The notes: generated by a model not told the origin, from the sequence alone. DNA of 64,000 nt from Rhodospirillales bacterium (GCA_003354135.1 PIVK01000002.1:52210-116209), one strand, 5' to 3'. Counted from the first letter of the stretch, positions 16,375 through 25,974 are shown. A program made the numbers and translations.

Positions 16375-17067
16375 TCAAACGTATTTTGCCGGATCTTCCA
16401 AGTCAGCCTCGGCGAATCCCTTGAGCCGGAGCAGGCAGGCGTCGCACTGCCCGCAGGCGGCCCCATCGGGGGCCGGGTCGTAGCAACTGGTGGTGAGCCC
16501 GTAATCGACGCCCAACGACATCCCCTTGGAGATAATGTCGGCCTTGGTGAGATCAATGAGTGGCGCATGGATGTTAAATCTGCCCGTCCCTTCGATACTC
16601 GCCTTGGTGGCAAGGTTGGCCACGTCCTCGAAGGCGGAGATGAATTCGGGCCGGCAATCGGGATAACCGGAATAGTCCAGGGCATTGACCCCGATGAAGA
16701 TGTCGCGGGCCTCCAGCACCTCGGCCCAGGCCAAGGCGAAGGAGAGGAAGACGGTATTGCGCGCCGGAACATAGGTGACGGGGATGCCCTGGCCCATCTC
16801 GTCCGCCCCGCGCCCCTTGGGCACGGCAATGTCGTCGGTAAGCGCCGAGCCGCCGATGTCGCCCAGGCCGATGTCGATCACGGTGTGGCGTGTAGCCCCC
16901 AGGGCCGCGGCCACCTGTCCCGCAGCCTCGATCTCGACCGCGTGGCGTTGGCCGTAACGGAAGGTGAGCGCATAGGCCTCGAACCCCTGCGCCTTGGCGA
17001 TGGAGAGCGTGGTCGTCGAATCCAGTCCGCCGCTCAGGAGAACGACAGCCCTCGGCGTATCGGCCAT
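16375..17067 (-). CDS. queC: 7-cyano-7-deazaguanine synthase
   Basis: A 230-residue QueC that turns carboxy-deazaguanine into preQ0 with ATP and ammonia, in the queuosine pathway. The PP-loop is [12 protein letters not shown], and the zinc site is [10 protein letters not shown] near the C-terminus. [13 protein letters not shown] is also characteristic. It begins the leftward gene run. The divergent gene 63 bp away is queG, the last step of the same pathway, so the space between them may be a shared promoter region. Confidence 0.96.
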   Translation of the reverse strand: MADTPRAVVLLSGGLDSTTTLSIAKAQGFEAYALTFRYGQRHAVEIEAAGQVAAALGATRHTVIDIGLGDIGGSALTDDIAVPKGRGADEMGQGIPVTYVPARNTVFLSFALAWAEVLEARDIFIGVNALDYSGYPDCRPEFISAFEDVANLATKASIEGTGRFNIHAPLIDLTKADIISKGMSLGVDYGLTTSCYDPAPDGAACGQCDACLLRLKGFAEADLEDPAKYV

Positions 17068-17130
17068 GAGGGATCCTCTTTTCGGTCAACGCCGGTAGCC
17101 TCCGGCGCTCCGGCTAGATAGCATAAGGAC

Positions 17131-18183
17131 ATGGACCAAAGCGACACCCTCAAGGACGCGATCCGGGAAAAAGCGGAAAGCCTGGGCTTCGATGCGGTGG
17201 GCTTCGCCCCTGCCGAGCCGACGCCGGGGCAAAGAGCAGAGCTGCGCGCCTACCTCGAGGACGGTCGCCACGGCGATATGGCCTGGATGGCGGAAACCGA
17301 GGACCGGCGCTCCAGCCCCCGAAGCCTGTGGCCGGAGGTCAGGAGCGTTATCGTGCTGGGCCTCAACTACGGCCCCTCGGTCGATCCGCTGGAAGGGCTC
17401 GGGTCCCCCGACCGCGGCGTCATCAGTGTCTATGCGCGCGGCAGGGACCATCACGACCTGATTAAGAAACGCCTCAAACAGATCGCCCGCTGGCTGGTGG
17501 AGAAAGAAGGCGGCGACGTCAAGGTCTTCACCGATACCGCCCCGGTGATGGAGAAACCCTGCGCGGCGCGGGCCGGAATCGGCTGGCAGGGCAAGCACAC
17601 AAACCTGGTTTCGCGCAAGTTCGGCTCCTGGCTGTTCCTGGGCGAGATCTTCACCACCCTCGAAATCGACCCCGATCAAGACCACAAGGACTCCTGCGGA
17701 CTCTGCACCCGTTGTGCCGAGGCCTGTCCGACGGGCGCCCTTACCGTCGATAATCCCCGCCGGATCGACGCCCGGCGCTGCATCTCGTATCTCACCATCG
17801 AGCACAAGGGCGACATCGCGCCGGAGCTGATGGCGCGGATGGGCAACCGTATCTACGGCTGCGACGACTGCCTTTCCGTCTGCCCGTGGAACAAGTACAT
17901 GAAACCGACCAAGGAGGATGCCTTTCAGCCACGCTCCGAGTTGGTGGCACCGCGCCTTACCGACTTCGCGGCCTTGGACGACACCGCGTTCCGCGAGGTC
18001 TTCAAGGGTTCGCCGATCAAACGCACCGGTCGGGACCGTATGGTCCGCAACACCCTGATCGCCATCGGCAACAGCGGCGATCCCGCCCTGGCCCCGACGG
18101 CGATGGCTCTGCTGAAAGATCCTTCGGCAGTGGTCCGTGCCGCCGCAAGGTGGGCACTCAGACACCGGAAACTGGGGGCCTGA
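17131..18183 (+). CDS. queG: Epoxyqueuosine reductase
   Basis: A 350-residue QueG, a cobalamin-dependent iron-sulfur enzyme that reduces epoxyqueuosine to queuosine in tRNA. Two 4Fe-4S clusters are bound by CGLCTRCAEACPTGAL (near residue 190) and CDDCLSVCPWN (near residue 245). The N-terminal part contains the family motif EDGRHGDMAWM. A short HEAT-like C-terminus closes the protein. It is divergent from queC. Confidence 0.95.
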   Translation: MDQSDTLKDAIREKAESLGFDAVGFAPAEPTPGQRAELRAYLEDGRHGDMAWMAETEDRRSSPRSLWPEVRSVIVLGLNYGPSVDPLEGLGSPDRGVISVYARGRDHHDLIKKRLKQIARWLVEKEGGDVKVFTDTAPVMEKPCAARAGIGWQGKHTNLVSRKFGSWLFLGEIFTTLEIDPDQDHKDSCGLCTRCAEACPTGALTVDNPRRIDARRCISYLTIEHKGDIAPELMARMGNRIYGCDDCLSVCPWNKYMKPTKEDAFQPRSELVAPRLTDFAALDDTAFREVFKGSPIKRTGRDRMVRNTLIAIGNSGDPALAPTAMALLKDPSAVVRAAARWALRHRKLGA

Positions 18184-18505
18184 AGTTCCCGCATTTCCGC
18201 GGGTTGAATGATTCTTTAGCGGCGGATAATATACCGCCGGATTTGGAAGGGGAGGTGTGCCTCCGGGTAACACCGGGGCGTCCGGACCGAGGGAGGAAAC
18301 AATAATATTTCACGTCAGTCCGGGCGTTCATTCCATTCTTTCAATAGGGCCTTGCCCAGAGATAACGGGTCGCTTATGGTGGCGGGCCGTTGTGCGCTGC
18401 AGCATGGACAAAATCGCCCCTTGTCGGTGATGCCGGGACGGCAGTCTCGACGGGAAATATAGAGACGCGGCGGAAGCTAGGTAGAGAGCTTAAGGAGCAA
18501 GAGGC
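18184..18505. other. Intergenic region between queG and nifJ
   Basis: No gene is visible in these 322 bp. Two small hairpins lie just after queG: CCCGC-N6-GCGGG (18188-18203) and CGGCGG-N8-CCGCCG (18220-18239); either could slow or end transcription. The 13-mer ATAATATTTCACG at 18302-18314 recurs exactly at the kor promoter (22402-22414). AAGGAG precedes the nifJ ATG at good spacing. I could not place a confident -35/-10 pair. Confidence 0.5.
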
Positions 18506-21500
18506 ATGTCTGAGCGGAAAATGATCACGGTCGACGGCAACGATGCGGTGACGTCGGTTGCACATAGGACCAACGAGGTGATCGCCATCTATCCCATCAC
18601 CCCGTCGTCGCCCATGGGCGAGACGTCGGATGCCCGGACTTCTGCCGGCATAAAAAATATTTGGGGCACGATTCCCGAGGTGATGGAAATGCAGTCCGAG
18701 GCCGGTGCCGCCGGCGCGGTGCACGGGGCGCTGCAGTCGGGCGCCCTGACGACCACCTTCACCGCCTCGCAGGGGCTGCTCTTGTTCATCCCCAACATGT
18801 ACAAGATCGCCGGCGAACTGACATCGTTCTGCATGCATGTTTCGGCACGCACCATTGCCATGCACGCCCTGTCGATCTTCGGCGATCATTCGGACGTCAT
18901 GGCTTGCCGCCAGACGGGCTTCACCATGCTGGCCTCCAACTCGGTCCAGGAGGCTCATGACATGGCCATGATCGGCCAGGCGGCAACGCTGAAGTCCCGG
19001 GTGCCGGTCCTGCACTTCTTCGACGGGTTCCGCACCTCGCACGAAGTCGCCAAGATCGAGGAGATGTCCGACGACGACATCCGCGCCATGATCGACGCCA
19101 AGGATATCCAGGCGCACCGCAAGCGGGCGCTGACCCCGGACAACCCGGTTATCCGCGGGACGGCCCAGAACCCGGACACCTTCTTCCAGCAGCAGGAGGC
19201 CCGCAACGGCTTCTATATTCAGTGCCCGGAGATCGTCCAGCAGACCATGGATCGCTTCGCCAAGACGGTAGGCCGCCAGTACAATCTGTTCGACTACGTG
19301 GGCGCGCCGGACGCCGAGAAGGTCATCGTCATCATGGGCTCCGGCGCCGACACCGCGCATGAGGCGGTGAATGTTCTCACGGCAACCGGAGAGAAGGTGG
19401 GCGTTCTCAAGGTCCGCCTGTTCCGTCCCTTTTCCATGGATCACTTCGTTTCGGCCCTGCCGACCTCGGTCAAGGCCATCGCGGTCATGGACCGCACCAA
19501 GGAACTGGGCGCCCTGGGCGAACCTCTCTATCAGGACGTAGTGACGGCCCTGGCCCAAGCCAAGGCGGCCGGACTGCGTGCAGCGGCGGTTGATCCGGTG
19601 GTGATCGGCGGGCGTTACGGCCTGTCGTCGAAGGAGTTCACCCCCGCCATGATCAAGGCGGTGTTTGACGAACTGACGAAGGATGCGCCGCGTCGCAGCT
19701 TCACCGTCGGTATCACGGACGACGTGACCAACCTGTCCCTCGACTACGATGCCTCCTTCAACACCGAGCCCGAGGGCGTCAAACGGTCGGTCTTCTTCGG
19801 TCTGGGCGCCGACGGCACGGTGGGCGCCAACAAGAACTCGATCAAGATTATCTCCGAGAACACCGAAAACTACGGCCAAGCCTACTTCGTCTATGACTCG
19901 AAGAAGGCCGGCGCCATGACGGTGTCGCACCTGCGGTTTTCGAAGAACAAGATTCAGTCGGCCTACCTGATCGACAAGGCGGAGTTCTTGGCCTGCCACC
20001 AATTCAACTTCATCAACGCGATCGACATGCTGAGATACGCCGCCCCAGGCGCCACGTTCCTCCTCAACTCGCCGCACGGCAAGGACGAGGTCTGGGACAA
20101 GCTGCCGCGGGCGGTTCAGCAGGACCTGATCGACAAGGGATGCAAGATGTATGTCGTCAATGCCACCGAGGTGGCGTTGGCGGCCGGCATGGGACGGCGC
20201 ATCAACACGGTGATGCAGACCTGCTTCTTCGCCATCTCGGGCGTGCTGCCCCGGGACGAGGCGATCGCCCAGATCAAGAAGGCGATCGAGAAGACCTACG
20301 GCTCCAAGGGCAAGGACGTGGTCGAGCAGAACTTCAAGGCCGTGGACTCTACGGTCGAGAACCTGTTCGAAGTGACCGTCCCCAACCAGGCGACGGCCAA
20401 CTGGGACCGCCCGCCGATGGTATCCGACAAGGCGCCGGAACTCACCCGCAAGGTGCAGGCCGTGATGATGGCCGGCCAGGGCGACATGCTGCCCGTGAGC
20501 GCCTTCCCCATCGACGGCACCTGGCCGCTCGGCACCACCAAGTGGGAGAAGCGCGGCCTGGCGTTCGACATCCCGGTGTGGGAGGAAGAGCTCTGCATCC
20601 AATGCAACAAGTGCGCCTTGATCTGCCCGCACACGGCGATCCGCGTGAAGGCCTACCCGGCGGCCGAGCTCGACAAAGCGCCCGCCGCCTTCAAGTCCAT
20701 GGACTACAAGGGCAAGGAGTTCGGCGAGAACACCAAGTACACGGTGCAGACCGCGGCCGAGGACTGCACGGGCTGCCAGCTCTGCGTCAAGATCTGCCCC
20801 GGCAAGGATAAGAAAAATCCGGACCGCCTGTCATTGCGCATGGAGCCCCAGGCGCCGCTGGTGGAGCAGGAGCGGGAGAACTTCGACTTCTTTCTCGAAA
20901 TCCCGGAAGCGGACCGCACGCTCTTGAAGGCCAACGTCAAGATGAGCCAGTTCGCAGAGCCTCTGATGGAGTTCTCGGGCGCCTGCGCGGGCTGCGGCGA
21001 GACGCCGTACATCAAGCTGATTACCCAGCTATCCGGCGACCGCACCATGTTTGCCAACGCAACCGGCTGCTCGTCCATCTACGGCGGCAACCTGCCGACC
21101 ACCCCCTACACCAAAAACTGCGAGGGCCGGGGACCGGCCTGGTCCAACTCGCTGTTCGAGGACAACGCCGAGTTCGGCCTCGGCATGCGCCTGGCGCTCG
21201 ACAAGCACAACGACCACGCCAAGGAACTGTTGGAGGTCCTAAAGCCGGACATCGGTGCCGATCTGGTGGAGGCCCTGAAGGGTGCCGACCAATCGAACGA
21301 GGCCGGCGTGCGCACCCAGCGCGACCGGGTCGCCGAGTTGAAGGAGAAGCTGAAGGGCGTCAAGTCGGCGGAAGCCCGGCACCTGGAGGACTTGGTCGAT
21401 TATCTGGTCAAGAAGACCGTCTGGATCCTGGGCGGCGACGGCTGGGCCTACGACATCGGCTATGGCGGCCTGGACCACGTGATCGCCAGCGGCCGGAACG

Positions 21501-22093
21501 TCAACATCCTGGTCATGGACACCGAGGTGTACTCCAACACCGGTGGCCAGCAGTCCAAGGCGACCAACTTCGCCGCGGCCGCCAAGTTCGCGATAGCGGG
21601 CAAAGAGCTGCCGAAAAAGGACCTGGGGATGATGGCGATCATCTACGGCAACGTCTACGTCGCCTCGGTAGCCATGGGGTCCAAGGATGCTCAAACGCTG
21701 AAGGCCTTCGAGGAGGCGGCGTCGTATGACGGCCCCTCGCTCATCATCGCTTACTCGCCTTGCATCGAGCATGGCTATCCGATGGAGATGGCGATCGATC
21801 AGCAGAAGATGGCCGTCGACTCCGGCTACTGGCAGCTCTACCGCTACGATCCCAGAAAGCTTGGTACCGGCAAGCCGCCGCTGATCCTGGACAGCAAGGA
21901 GCCGACGGTGGCGCTCGACGATTATCTCACCAAGGAGAACCGCTTCAACCAGGTCAAGCGCCGCAATCCGGAACGCTTTGCCCATCTGGTCGAGATGGCG
22001 GAGAAGGAACTCAAGCGCCGCCGCGCCGTCTACCTCAAGCTGGCTGAGATGTCGACCGGCGGCGAGGAGGAGGAAGCCGAAGCGGCCGAGTAA
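18506..22093 (+). CDS. nifJ: Pyruvate:ferredoxin (flavodoxin) oxidoreductase
   Basis: A single-chain 1195-residue PFOR that interconverts pyruvate + CoA and acetyl-CoA + CO2 with ferredoxin or flavodoxin. Domain order is as expected: N-terminal domain (AIYPITPSSPMGE), gamma domain (FFGLGADGTVGANKNS near residue 432), 2x4Fe-4S domain (CIQCNKCALICP near 695, CTGCQLCVKICP near 753), then the TPP domain with a third cluster (CAGCGETPY near 827; GGDGWAYDIGYGG near 976; NTGGQQSKAT). All cluster cysteines are present. AAGGAG precedes the ATG, and a strong terminator follows the stop. With korAB downstream it links central carbon flow to ferredoxin. Confidence 0.97.
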   Translation: MSERKMITVDGNDAVTSVAHRTNEVIAIYPITPSSPMGETSDARTSAGIKNIWGTIPEVMEMQSEAGAAGAVHGALQSGALTTTFTASQGLLLFIPNMYKIAGELTSFCMHVSARTIAMHALSIFGDHSDVMACRQTGFTMLASNSVQEAHDMAMIGQAATLKSRVPVLHFFDGFRTSHEVAKIEEMSDDDIRAMIDAKDIQAHRKRALTPDNPVIRGTAQNPDTFFQQQEARNGFYIQCPEIVQQTMDRFAKTVGRQYNLFDYVGAPDAEKVIVIMGSGADTAHEAVNVLTATGEKVGVLKVRLFRPFSMDHFVSALPTSVKAIAVMDRTKELGALGEPLYQDVVTALAQAKAAGLRAAAVDPVVIGGRYGLSSKEFTPAMIKAVFDELTKDAPRRSFTVGITDDVTNLSLDYDASFNTEPEGVKRSVFFGLGADGTVGANKNSIKIISENTENYGQAYFVYDSKKAGAMTVSHLRFSKNKIQSAYLIDKAEFLACHQFNFINAIDMLRYAAPGATFLLNSPHGKDEVWDKLPRAVQQDLIDKGCKMYVVNATEVALAAGMGRRINTVMQTCFFAISGVLPRDEAIAQIKKAIEKTYGSKGKDVVEQNFKAVDSTVENLFEVTVPNQATANWDRPPMVSDKAPELTRKVQAVMMAGQGDMLPVSAFPIDGTWPLGTTKWEKRGLAFDIPVWEEELCIQCNKCALICPHTAIRVKAYPAAELDKAPAAFKSMDYKGKEFGENTKYTVQTAAEDCTGCQLCVKICPGKDKKNPDRLSLRMEPQAPLVEQERENFDFFLEIPEADRTLLKANVKMSQFAEPLMEFSGACAGCGETPYIKLITQLSGDRTMFANATGCSSIYGGNLPTTPYTKNCEGRGPAWSNSLFEDNAEFGLGMRLALDKHNDHAKELLEVLKPDIGADLVEALKGADQSNEAGVRTQRDRVAELKEKLKGVKSAEARHLEDLVDYLVKKTVWILGGDGWAYDIGYGGLDHVIASGRNVNILVMDTEVYSNTGGQQSKATNFAAAAKFAIAGKELPKKDLGMMAIIYGNVYVASVAMGSKDAQTLKAFEEAASYDGPSLIIAYSPCIEHGYPMEMAIDQQKMAVDSGYWQLYRYDPRKLGTGKPPLILDSKEPTVALDDYLTKENRFNQVKRRNPERFAHLVEMAEKELKRRRAVYLKLAEMSTGGEEEEAEAAE

Positions 22094-22136
22094 TACCAAG
22101 GTGCGGTGATAACGCTTCCTCAGGTTTTGCCACGAA

Positions 22137-22171
22137 GGGCGGCGGGATAATCCCGCCGCCCCTTTACTTTA
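22137..22171 (+). terminator. Rho-independent terminator after nifJ
   Basis: A perfect 11-bp stem GGGCGGCGGGA / TCCCGCCGCCC with the tiny loop TAA spans 22137-22161 and is followed by a T-rich run (CTTTACTTT). It lies 44 bp after the nifJ stop, so nifJ and korAB are probably separate transcripts. Confidence 0.82.
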
Positions 22172-22309
22172 CGTCTCTGGGCTAAAAGGGTTCGATCTTG
22201 TCCCGAACGAAACCTTGAAGAGGATGCCGCCGCCTCTCTTTCCGGTCTCCAGGTCAAAGGTGACAGCGCTTTTCAGGAACGGAGAGGAAAGACCCTCGGA
22301 ATCCGCGCC

Positions 22310-22354
22310 ATGATTTTTGCGTCTGCGAGCCAATTTCGCACTTGCAAAAATCAT
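22310..22354. other. 45-nt hairpin upstream of korA
   Basis: A perfect 11-bp inverted repeat (ATGATTTTTGC at 22310-22320, GCAAAAATCAT at 22344-22354) encloses a second 5-bp stem (TGCGA/TCGCA at 22324-22328 and 22336-22340). Together they form one long stem with a small symmetric internal loop. It sits 24 bp before the kor -35 element, so it is outside the transcript and more likely a protein-binding site or a terminator for leftward or rightward traffic. The remaining 22172-22466 interval holds no convincing gene. Confidence 0.55.
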
Positions 22355-22377
22355 CTGTTTGGGTATCCTACAACAAT

Positions 22378-22406
22378 TCGACATATGATTGCCGTCGTTC
22401 TATAAT
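22378..22406 (+). promoter_or_regulatory. Sigma-70-type promoter of korAB
   Basis: TCGACA (22378-22383) and a perfect TATAAT (22401-22406) are separated by exactly 17 bp. Transcription should start near 22413. The -10 element overlaps the 13-mer ATAATATTTCACG that is also found upstream of nifJ. Confidence 0.65.
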
Positions 22407-22466
22407 ATTTCACGCGTTTAACGTGGCGAATAGGGCGGGGCACCACCTGTAAAGGGAGAGCGAGAC

Positions 22467-24290
22467 ATGCCCCCGGACGGCCCGGCCGAAAGTACCGTTA
22501 CGAAAGCGGTCAAACGCAAGCCTCGAACCCAGACCGGCAAAGCACGGTCCACCGCCAAGGCAGCATCCCGGCAGACCGTTTCCATCGCCTTCACCGGCAG
22601 CGGCGGTGCGGGCGTGATGACGGCCGGTCAAATGCTGCTCGACGCGGCGGCCAAGGCGGGCTGGTACGGGCAAATGACCCGCTCTTCGGGTCCACAGATC
22701 CGAGGTGGCGAGGCAGCGGCTTTCGTGCGCCTGTCGTCCGAGCCCGTGATAGCGCCCAACAATGTCTTCGACATCATGGTCGCTTTCGACTGGATGAACA
22801 TCGACCGGTTCGTGGACGAAATTCCGCTGGATGAACGCAGTCTTATCCTCAGCGACCCGGAAGCGGGCGAGATGCCTGCCGCGCTGGCCAAACAGCCGGC
22901 CGCCAAGGCGGATCTGGCCCTGGCTACGGTCGCCAAGGAGGTCCCGGGCGGACGCCCCAACATGGTGGCGCTGGGGGCTGTGTCGACCCTGATCGGCTTG
23001 TCGGAAGAAAAAGTCGTTGCTCCCATTACCAAGGCTCTGGAACGCAAGGGCGTAGACGCCATCCGTGCCTCTATGGCCGCCGTCAAGGCGGGCCGCAAGG
23101 CGGTCAAGGGAGCCCGGACGGACTACCGGCTGCCGGTGTCGATTGGAACTGACCGCAAGGAGCGCTGGAACATCAGCGGCAACGAAGCCATCGGGCTCGG
23201 CGCGCTCAGGGCCGGCATGCGCTTCGTCGCCGCCTACCCCATCACGCCGGCAACCGAAATCCTGGAATGGCTGGCTCCCAACCTGGAGAAGCTGGACGGC
23301 TCCATGGTTCAGGCGGAGGACGAGCTGGCGTCCATCAACATGATCATCGGAGCGTCCTTCGGCGGCATCCCGTCGTTGACCGCGACCTCCGGTCCCGGCT
23401 TGGCGTTGATGATGGAAAGCATCGGGCTCGCCGTCGCGGCCGAAGTCCCCATCGTGGTGGTCAATGTTCAGCGCGGCGGCCCGTCTACCGGCATCCCGGT
23501 GAAGTCAGAGCAGTCGGACCTCAACATCGCGCTCTACGGGCTGCACGGCGACGCCCCGCATATCGTCACCGCGGCAACGTCGATCACCGACTGCTTCTTC
23601 ACCGCCCAGTGGTCGGTGCATTTGGCCGAGGCCCTGCAGTGTCCGGTCATCCTCATGAGCGACCAGCAGCTTGGACAATCCCGGACGGTGGCCGACCGGC
23701 CCAAGGCGCAGCCCCATGTCGCCAAACGCCTGACTGCGCTTCCCGGGACGGAGGACTACAATCGGTACGCCTTAACGGAAAGCGGCGTGTCGCCCATGGC
23801 CACCCCCGGCACGCCGGGCACGACCTATGTCGCCGACGGCCTTGAGCATACGGAACGCGGACGCCCGTCCAGTCAATCAAAGGACCATTTGGCCCAGTTG
23901 GACAAGCGGGCCCGCAAGCTCGAGACCTTCGCCTTCGGCGATCATTGGGCCGAGATCGACGGCGAGGGCGAGACGGTGGTGTTGACCTGGGGGTCGTCCA
24001 CCGGGCCGGCCCTGGAAGCCGCCAAGATGGTCCGCGCCCAAGGCGGGAAGGTCAAGGTGGTGTCATTGCGCCTGCTGATGCCGGCGCAGACAGACAGGCT
24101 GGAAGCGGAAGTAAAGGACGCCAAGCGGATCCTGGTGGTGGAACAGAGCCACTCGCGCCAGTTCTACCGGTATCTTCGCGCATTCTACGACCTACCCTTT
24201 GAACCCGAGGTCTTCGCCCAGCCGGGACCGTTGCCCATCCGGCCGCTGCAGGTCCAGACCCTTTTGACGGATGGCCAGAAAAGGAGCTGA
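22467..24290 (+). CDS. korA: 2-oxoglutarate:ferredoxin oxidoreductase, alpha subunit with fused gamma domain
   Basis: A 607-residue subunit. The gamma domain comes first (about residues 35-215: FTGSGGAGVMTAGQML, MTRSSGPQIRGGEAAAF). The pyrimidine-binding alpha domain follows (YPITPATEILEWL, QAEDELASINMIIGA, TSGPGLALMMESIGLA). The first 35 residues are basic and low in complexity. This two-subunit KorAB type converts 2-oxoglutarate + CoA to succinyl-CoA with ferredoxin. It could act in an oxidative TCA route or reductively; the window does not decide. AAAGGGAG precedes the start. korB follows four bases after the stop. Confidence 0.93.
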   Translation: MPPDGPAESTVTKAVKRKPRTQTGKARSTAKAASRQTVSIAFTGSGGAGVMTAGQMLLDAAAKAGWYGQMTRSSGPQIRGGEAAAFVRLSSEPVIAPNNVFDIMVAFDWMNIDRFVDEIPLDERSLILSDPEAGEMPAALAKQPAAKADLALATVAKEVPGGRPNMVALGAVSTLIGLSEEKVVAPITKALERKGVDAIRASMAAVKAGRKAVKGARTDYRLPVSIGTDRKERWNISGNEAIGLGALRAGMRFVAAYPITPATEILEWLAPNLEKLDGSMVQAEDELASINMIIGASFGGIPSLTATSGPGLALMMESIGLAVAAEVPIVVVNVQRGGPSTGIPVKSEQSDLNIALYGLHGDAPHIVTAATSITDCFFTAQWSVHLAEALQCPVILMSDQQLGQSRTVADRPKAQPHVAKRLTALPGTEDYNRYALTESGVSPMATPGTPGTTYVADGLEHTERGRPSSQSKDHLAQLDKRARKLETFAFGDHWAEIDGEGETVVLTWGSSTGPALEAAKMVRAQGGKVKVVSLRLLMPAQTDRLEAEVKDAKRILVVEQSHSRQFYRYLRAFYDLPFEPEVFAQPGPLPIRPLQVQTLLTDGQKRS

Positions 24291-24294
24291 TGTC

Positions 24295-25134
24295 ATGAAC
24301 AAGGTCAACGCCACGGCCTCGTTGTCTCCCAAGGACTACAAGTCAGATTACAAGCCCGTTTGGTGTCCCGGCTGCGGAGACTTCTCGGTCCTCGCGTCGG
24401 TGACCAAGGCGCTGGCCGCGCTCGCCGTCCCGCGTGAGGATGCGGCCATCGTATCGGGCATCGGCTGCTCGTCGCGTATTCCCGCCTACACCAATGTCTA
24501 CGGGTTCCATGGCGTCCATGGTCGGGCCCTTGCGGTGGCGAGTGGGCTCAAGATCGCACGGCCCGATCTCACCGTGCTCTGCATGGGCGGGGACGGAGAC
24601 GGGTTCTCCATCGGCGGCAACCATTTCCTGCACGCCTGTCGGCGCAACGTCGATATCACCTACGTGGTGATGGACAACCAGGTCTACGGCATGACCAAGG
24701 GCCAGGCCTCGCCGACCACCGACTGCGAGTGGGAGGGCTCCAAGCTCACCCCTTATGGCACCGGGGTCAGTACGTTCCTGCCGCTCGGCGTGGCCCTGTC
24801 GGCGGGCGCCAACTTTATCGCGCGGAGCTTCTCCGGCAATCCCAATGACGTCGCCGAGCTGATTGCCCAGGCAATTCAGCACCCGGGCTTCTCCTTCGTC
24901 GAGGTGTTGAGCCCCTGTGTCACCTTCCGCCCCGAACAGCGTGGCTGGAAGGACATCGTGCGTCCGGCCCCGGCAGAGCCGACGTCCGATCCGGAGTTGG
25001 CTGGTAAACGGCTCCTGGGTGACGATGGTTTCAACATGGGTGTGCTTTATGTAGGCAACCGCCCCGCCTACGAGACGCCCATCGAAGCCAAGTCGATCCG
25101 CATCGCCAAGATCGAAAGGGCCTTCTCGCTTTAG
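24295..25134 (+). CDS. korB: 2-oxoglutarate:ferredoxin oxidoreductase, beta subunit
   Basis: A 279-residue TPP-binding subunit. The start of the domain has CPGCGDF, followed by GIGCSSRIP; these cysteines and one later (PCVTFRP) should bind the single 4Fe-4S cluster. The TPP motif is GDGDGFSIGGNHF with MDNQVYGMTKGQ. ATG at 24295 has AAAAGGAG nine bases upstream; an earlier in-frame start inside korA is rejected. No ferredoxin domain or gene is adjacent, so the electron carrier must come from elsewhere. Confidence 0.94.
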   Translation: MNKVNATASLSPKDYKSDYKPVWCPGCGDFSVLASVTKALAALAVPREDAAIVSGIGCSSRIPAYTNVYGFHGVHGRALAVASGLKIARPDLTVLCMGGDGDGFSIGGNHFLHACRRNVDITYVVMDNQVYGMTKGQASPTTDCEWEGSKLTPYGTGVSTFLPLGVALSAGANFIARSFSGNPNDVAELIAQAIQHPGFSFVEVLSPCVTFRPEQRGWKDIVRPAPAEPTSDPELAGKRLLGDDGFNMGVLYVGNRPAYETPIEAKSIRIAKIERAFSL

Positions 25135-25182
25135 TCCAAATAGGGTTATGATGCCTCCGGAGGGAATTCGGGGTTATTGCCC

Positions 25183-25881
25183 ATGAACGCCAAGTTCATG
25201 ACCGCTAAGGACATGGAGGTCCTGCGTCGCAATCCGCTGTTCGGTGGGTTGCCGGATGAGACCCTGAATTCGCTGATCGAAAAGTCCCACTTGGTGGAGC
25301 ATGGGCGGGGCAAGATTTTGTTCCTGCGCGGAGAGCCAGCGAAAAACTTCTTCCTGCTGCTGGACGGCTGGGTGAAGATGTTCCGTGACACGCCAGATGG
25401 CGAGCAGACGGTGATCTCCATCAGAAAGTCCGGCGACACCATCGCCGAGGCCGCTATCTTCTTCGGCAACAACTACCCGGCCAGCGCCGAGGTGGTGGAT
25501 CGGGCCCGTCTGCTGGAAATCCCCGCTTCCGCTCTCTTGGGGCGTATCCGCAGCGACGGCGAATTGGCGGTTCAGCTTTTAGGCGCTCTTTCCATGCGAG
25601 TGCACAACCTGGTGCACCATATCGAGCAACTCCAGGCGCGTTCCACCTCGCAGCGGCTGGGCGATTTCATCTTGGGCCTTTGCGAGATCGAGACGGGTCC
25701 GGCCGACGTCCGGCTTCCCTACGACAAGTCCCTTATTGCGGCACGGCTCGGCATGAAGCCGGAAAGCCTGTCGCGCGCACTCGCCAAGCTGAAGGACATC
25801 GGCGTCACCTCCAAGGGGCATATGGTGATTCTCGAAGCCGTGGAACGCCTCCGCGAGTACTGTCAGGTGGCGGAAGACTGA
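25183..25881 (+). CDS. Crp/Fnr family regulator, DNR-like
   Basis: A 232-residue regulator with an effector-binding beta-barrel (about 20-130) and a winged helix. The N-terminal cysteines of oxygen-sensing Fnr are absent. The segment GEPAKNFFLLLDGWVKMFRDTPDGEQ followed by TIAEAAIFF resembles DNR, the haem-based NO sensor of denitrifiers. The recognition helix KPESLSRALAKL carries ESLSR, the E-x-x-S-R pattern that reads TTGAT half-sites. Such a site lies in the nnrS promoter nearby. The start could be TTG 25177 or ATG 25183. Confidence 0.85.
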   Translation: MNAKFMTAKDMEVLRRNPLFGGLPDETLNSLIEKSHLVEHGRGKILFLRGEPAKNFFLLLDGWVKMFRDTPDGEQTVISIRKSGDTIAEAAIFFGNNYPASAEVVDRARLLEIPASALLGRIRSDGELAVQLLGALSMRVHNLVHHIEQLQARSTSQRLGDFILGLCEIETGPADVRLPYDKSLIAARLGMKPESLSRALAKLKDIGVTSKGHMVILEAVERLREYCQVAED

Positions 25882-25882
25882 T

Positions 25883-25974
25883 CTAGAGCGAACCGTGAGG
25901 AATCGAAGCCACTTCGTGGCGCCGAATTCTCGCGTGAATCCGCTCTATCATATTGGTGTAGATGACGATTCACG
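25883..25974 (-). repeat. Dispersed palindromic repeat family 2, copy C
   Basis: Read on the minus strand, this segment matches the right part of the copy at 30502-30627: both share GCGAGAATTCGGCG, a GCTTCGATT block and a CTAGAGCG- or CTAGGGCG-like end. It fills the gap between the convergent DNR-like gene and nnrS. Just beyond it, TAATACCAAGGTGCG (25979-25993) is also found right after the nifJ stop (22092-22106). Confidence 0.7.

Noticed and set aside
18374..20632. A 752-codon open frame on the minus strand, opposite nifJ
   Set aside because: It lies antisense to well-conserved PFOR sequence; long shadow frames are expected in GC-rich codon usage, and the product is His/Arg/Gly-rich without any family pattern.
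22169..22384. A 71-codon minus-strand frame upstream of korA
   Set aside because: It crosses the 45-nt hairpin and the nifJ terminator edge, and has no good ribosome site or recognisable sequence.
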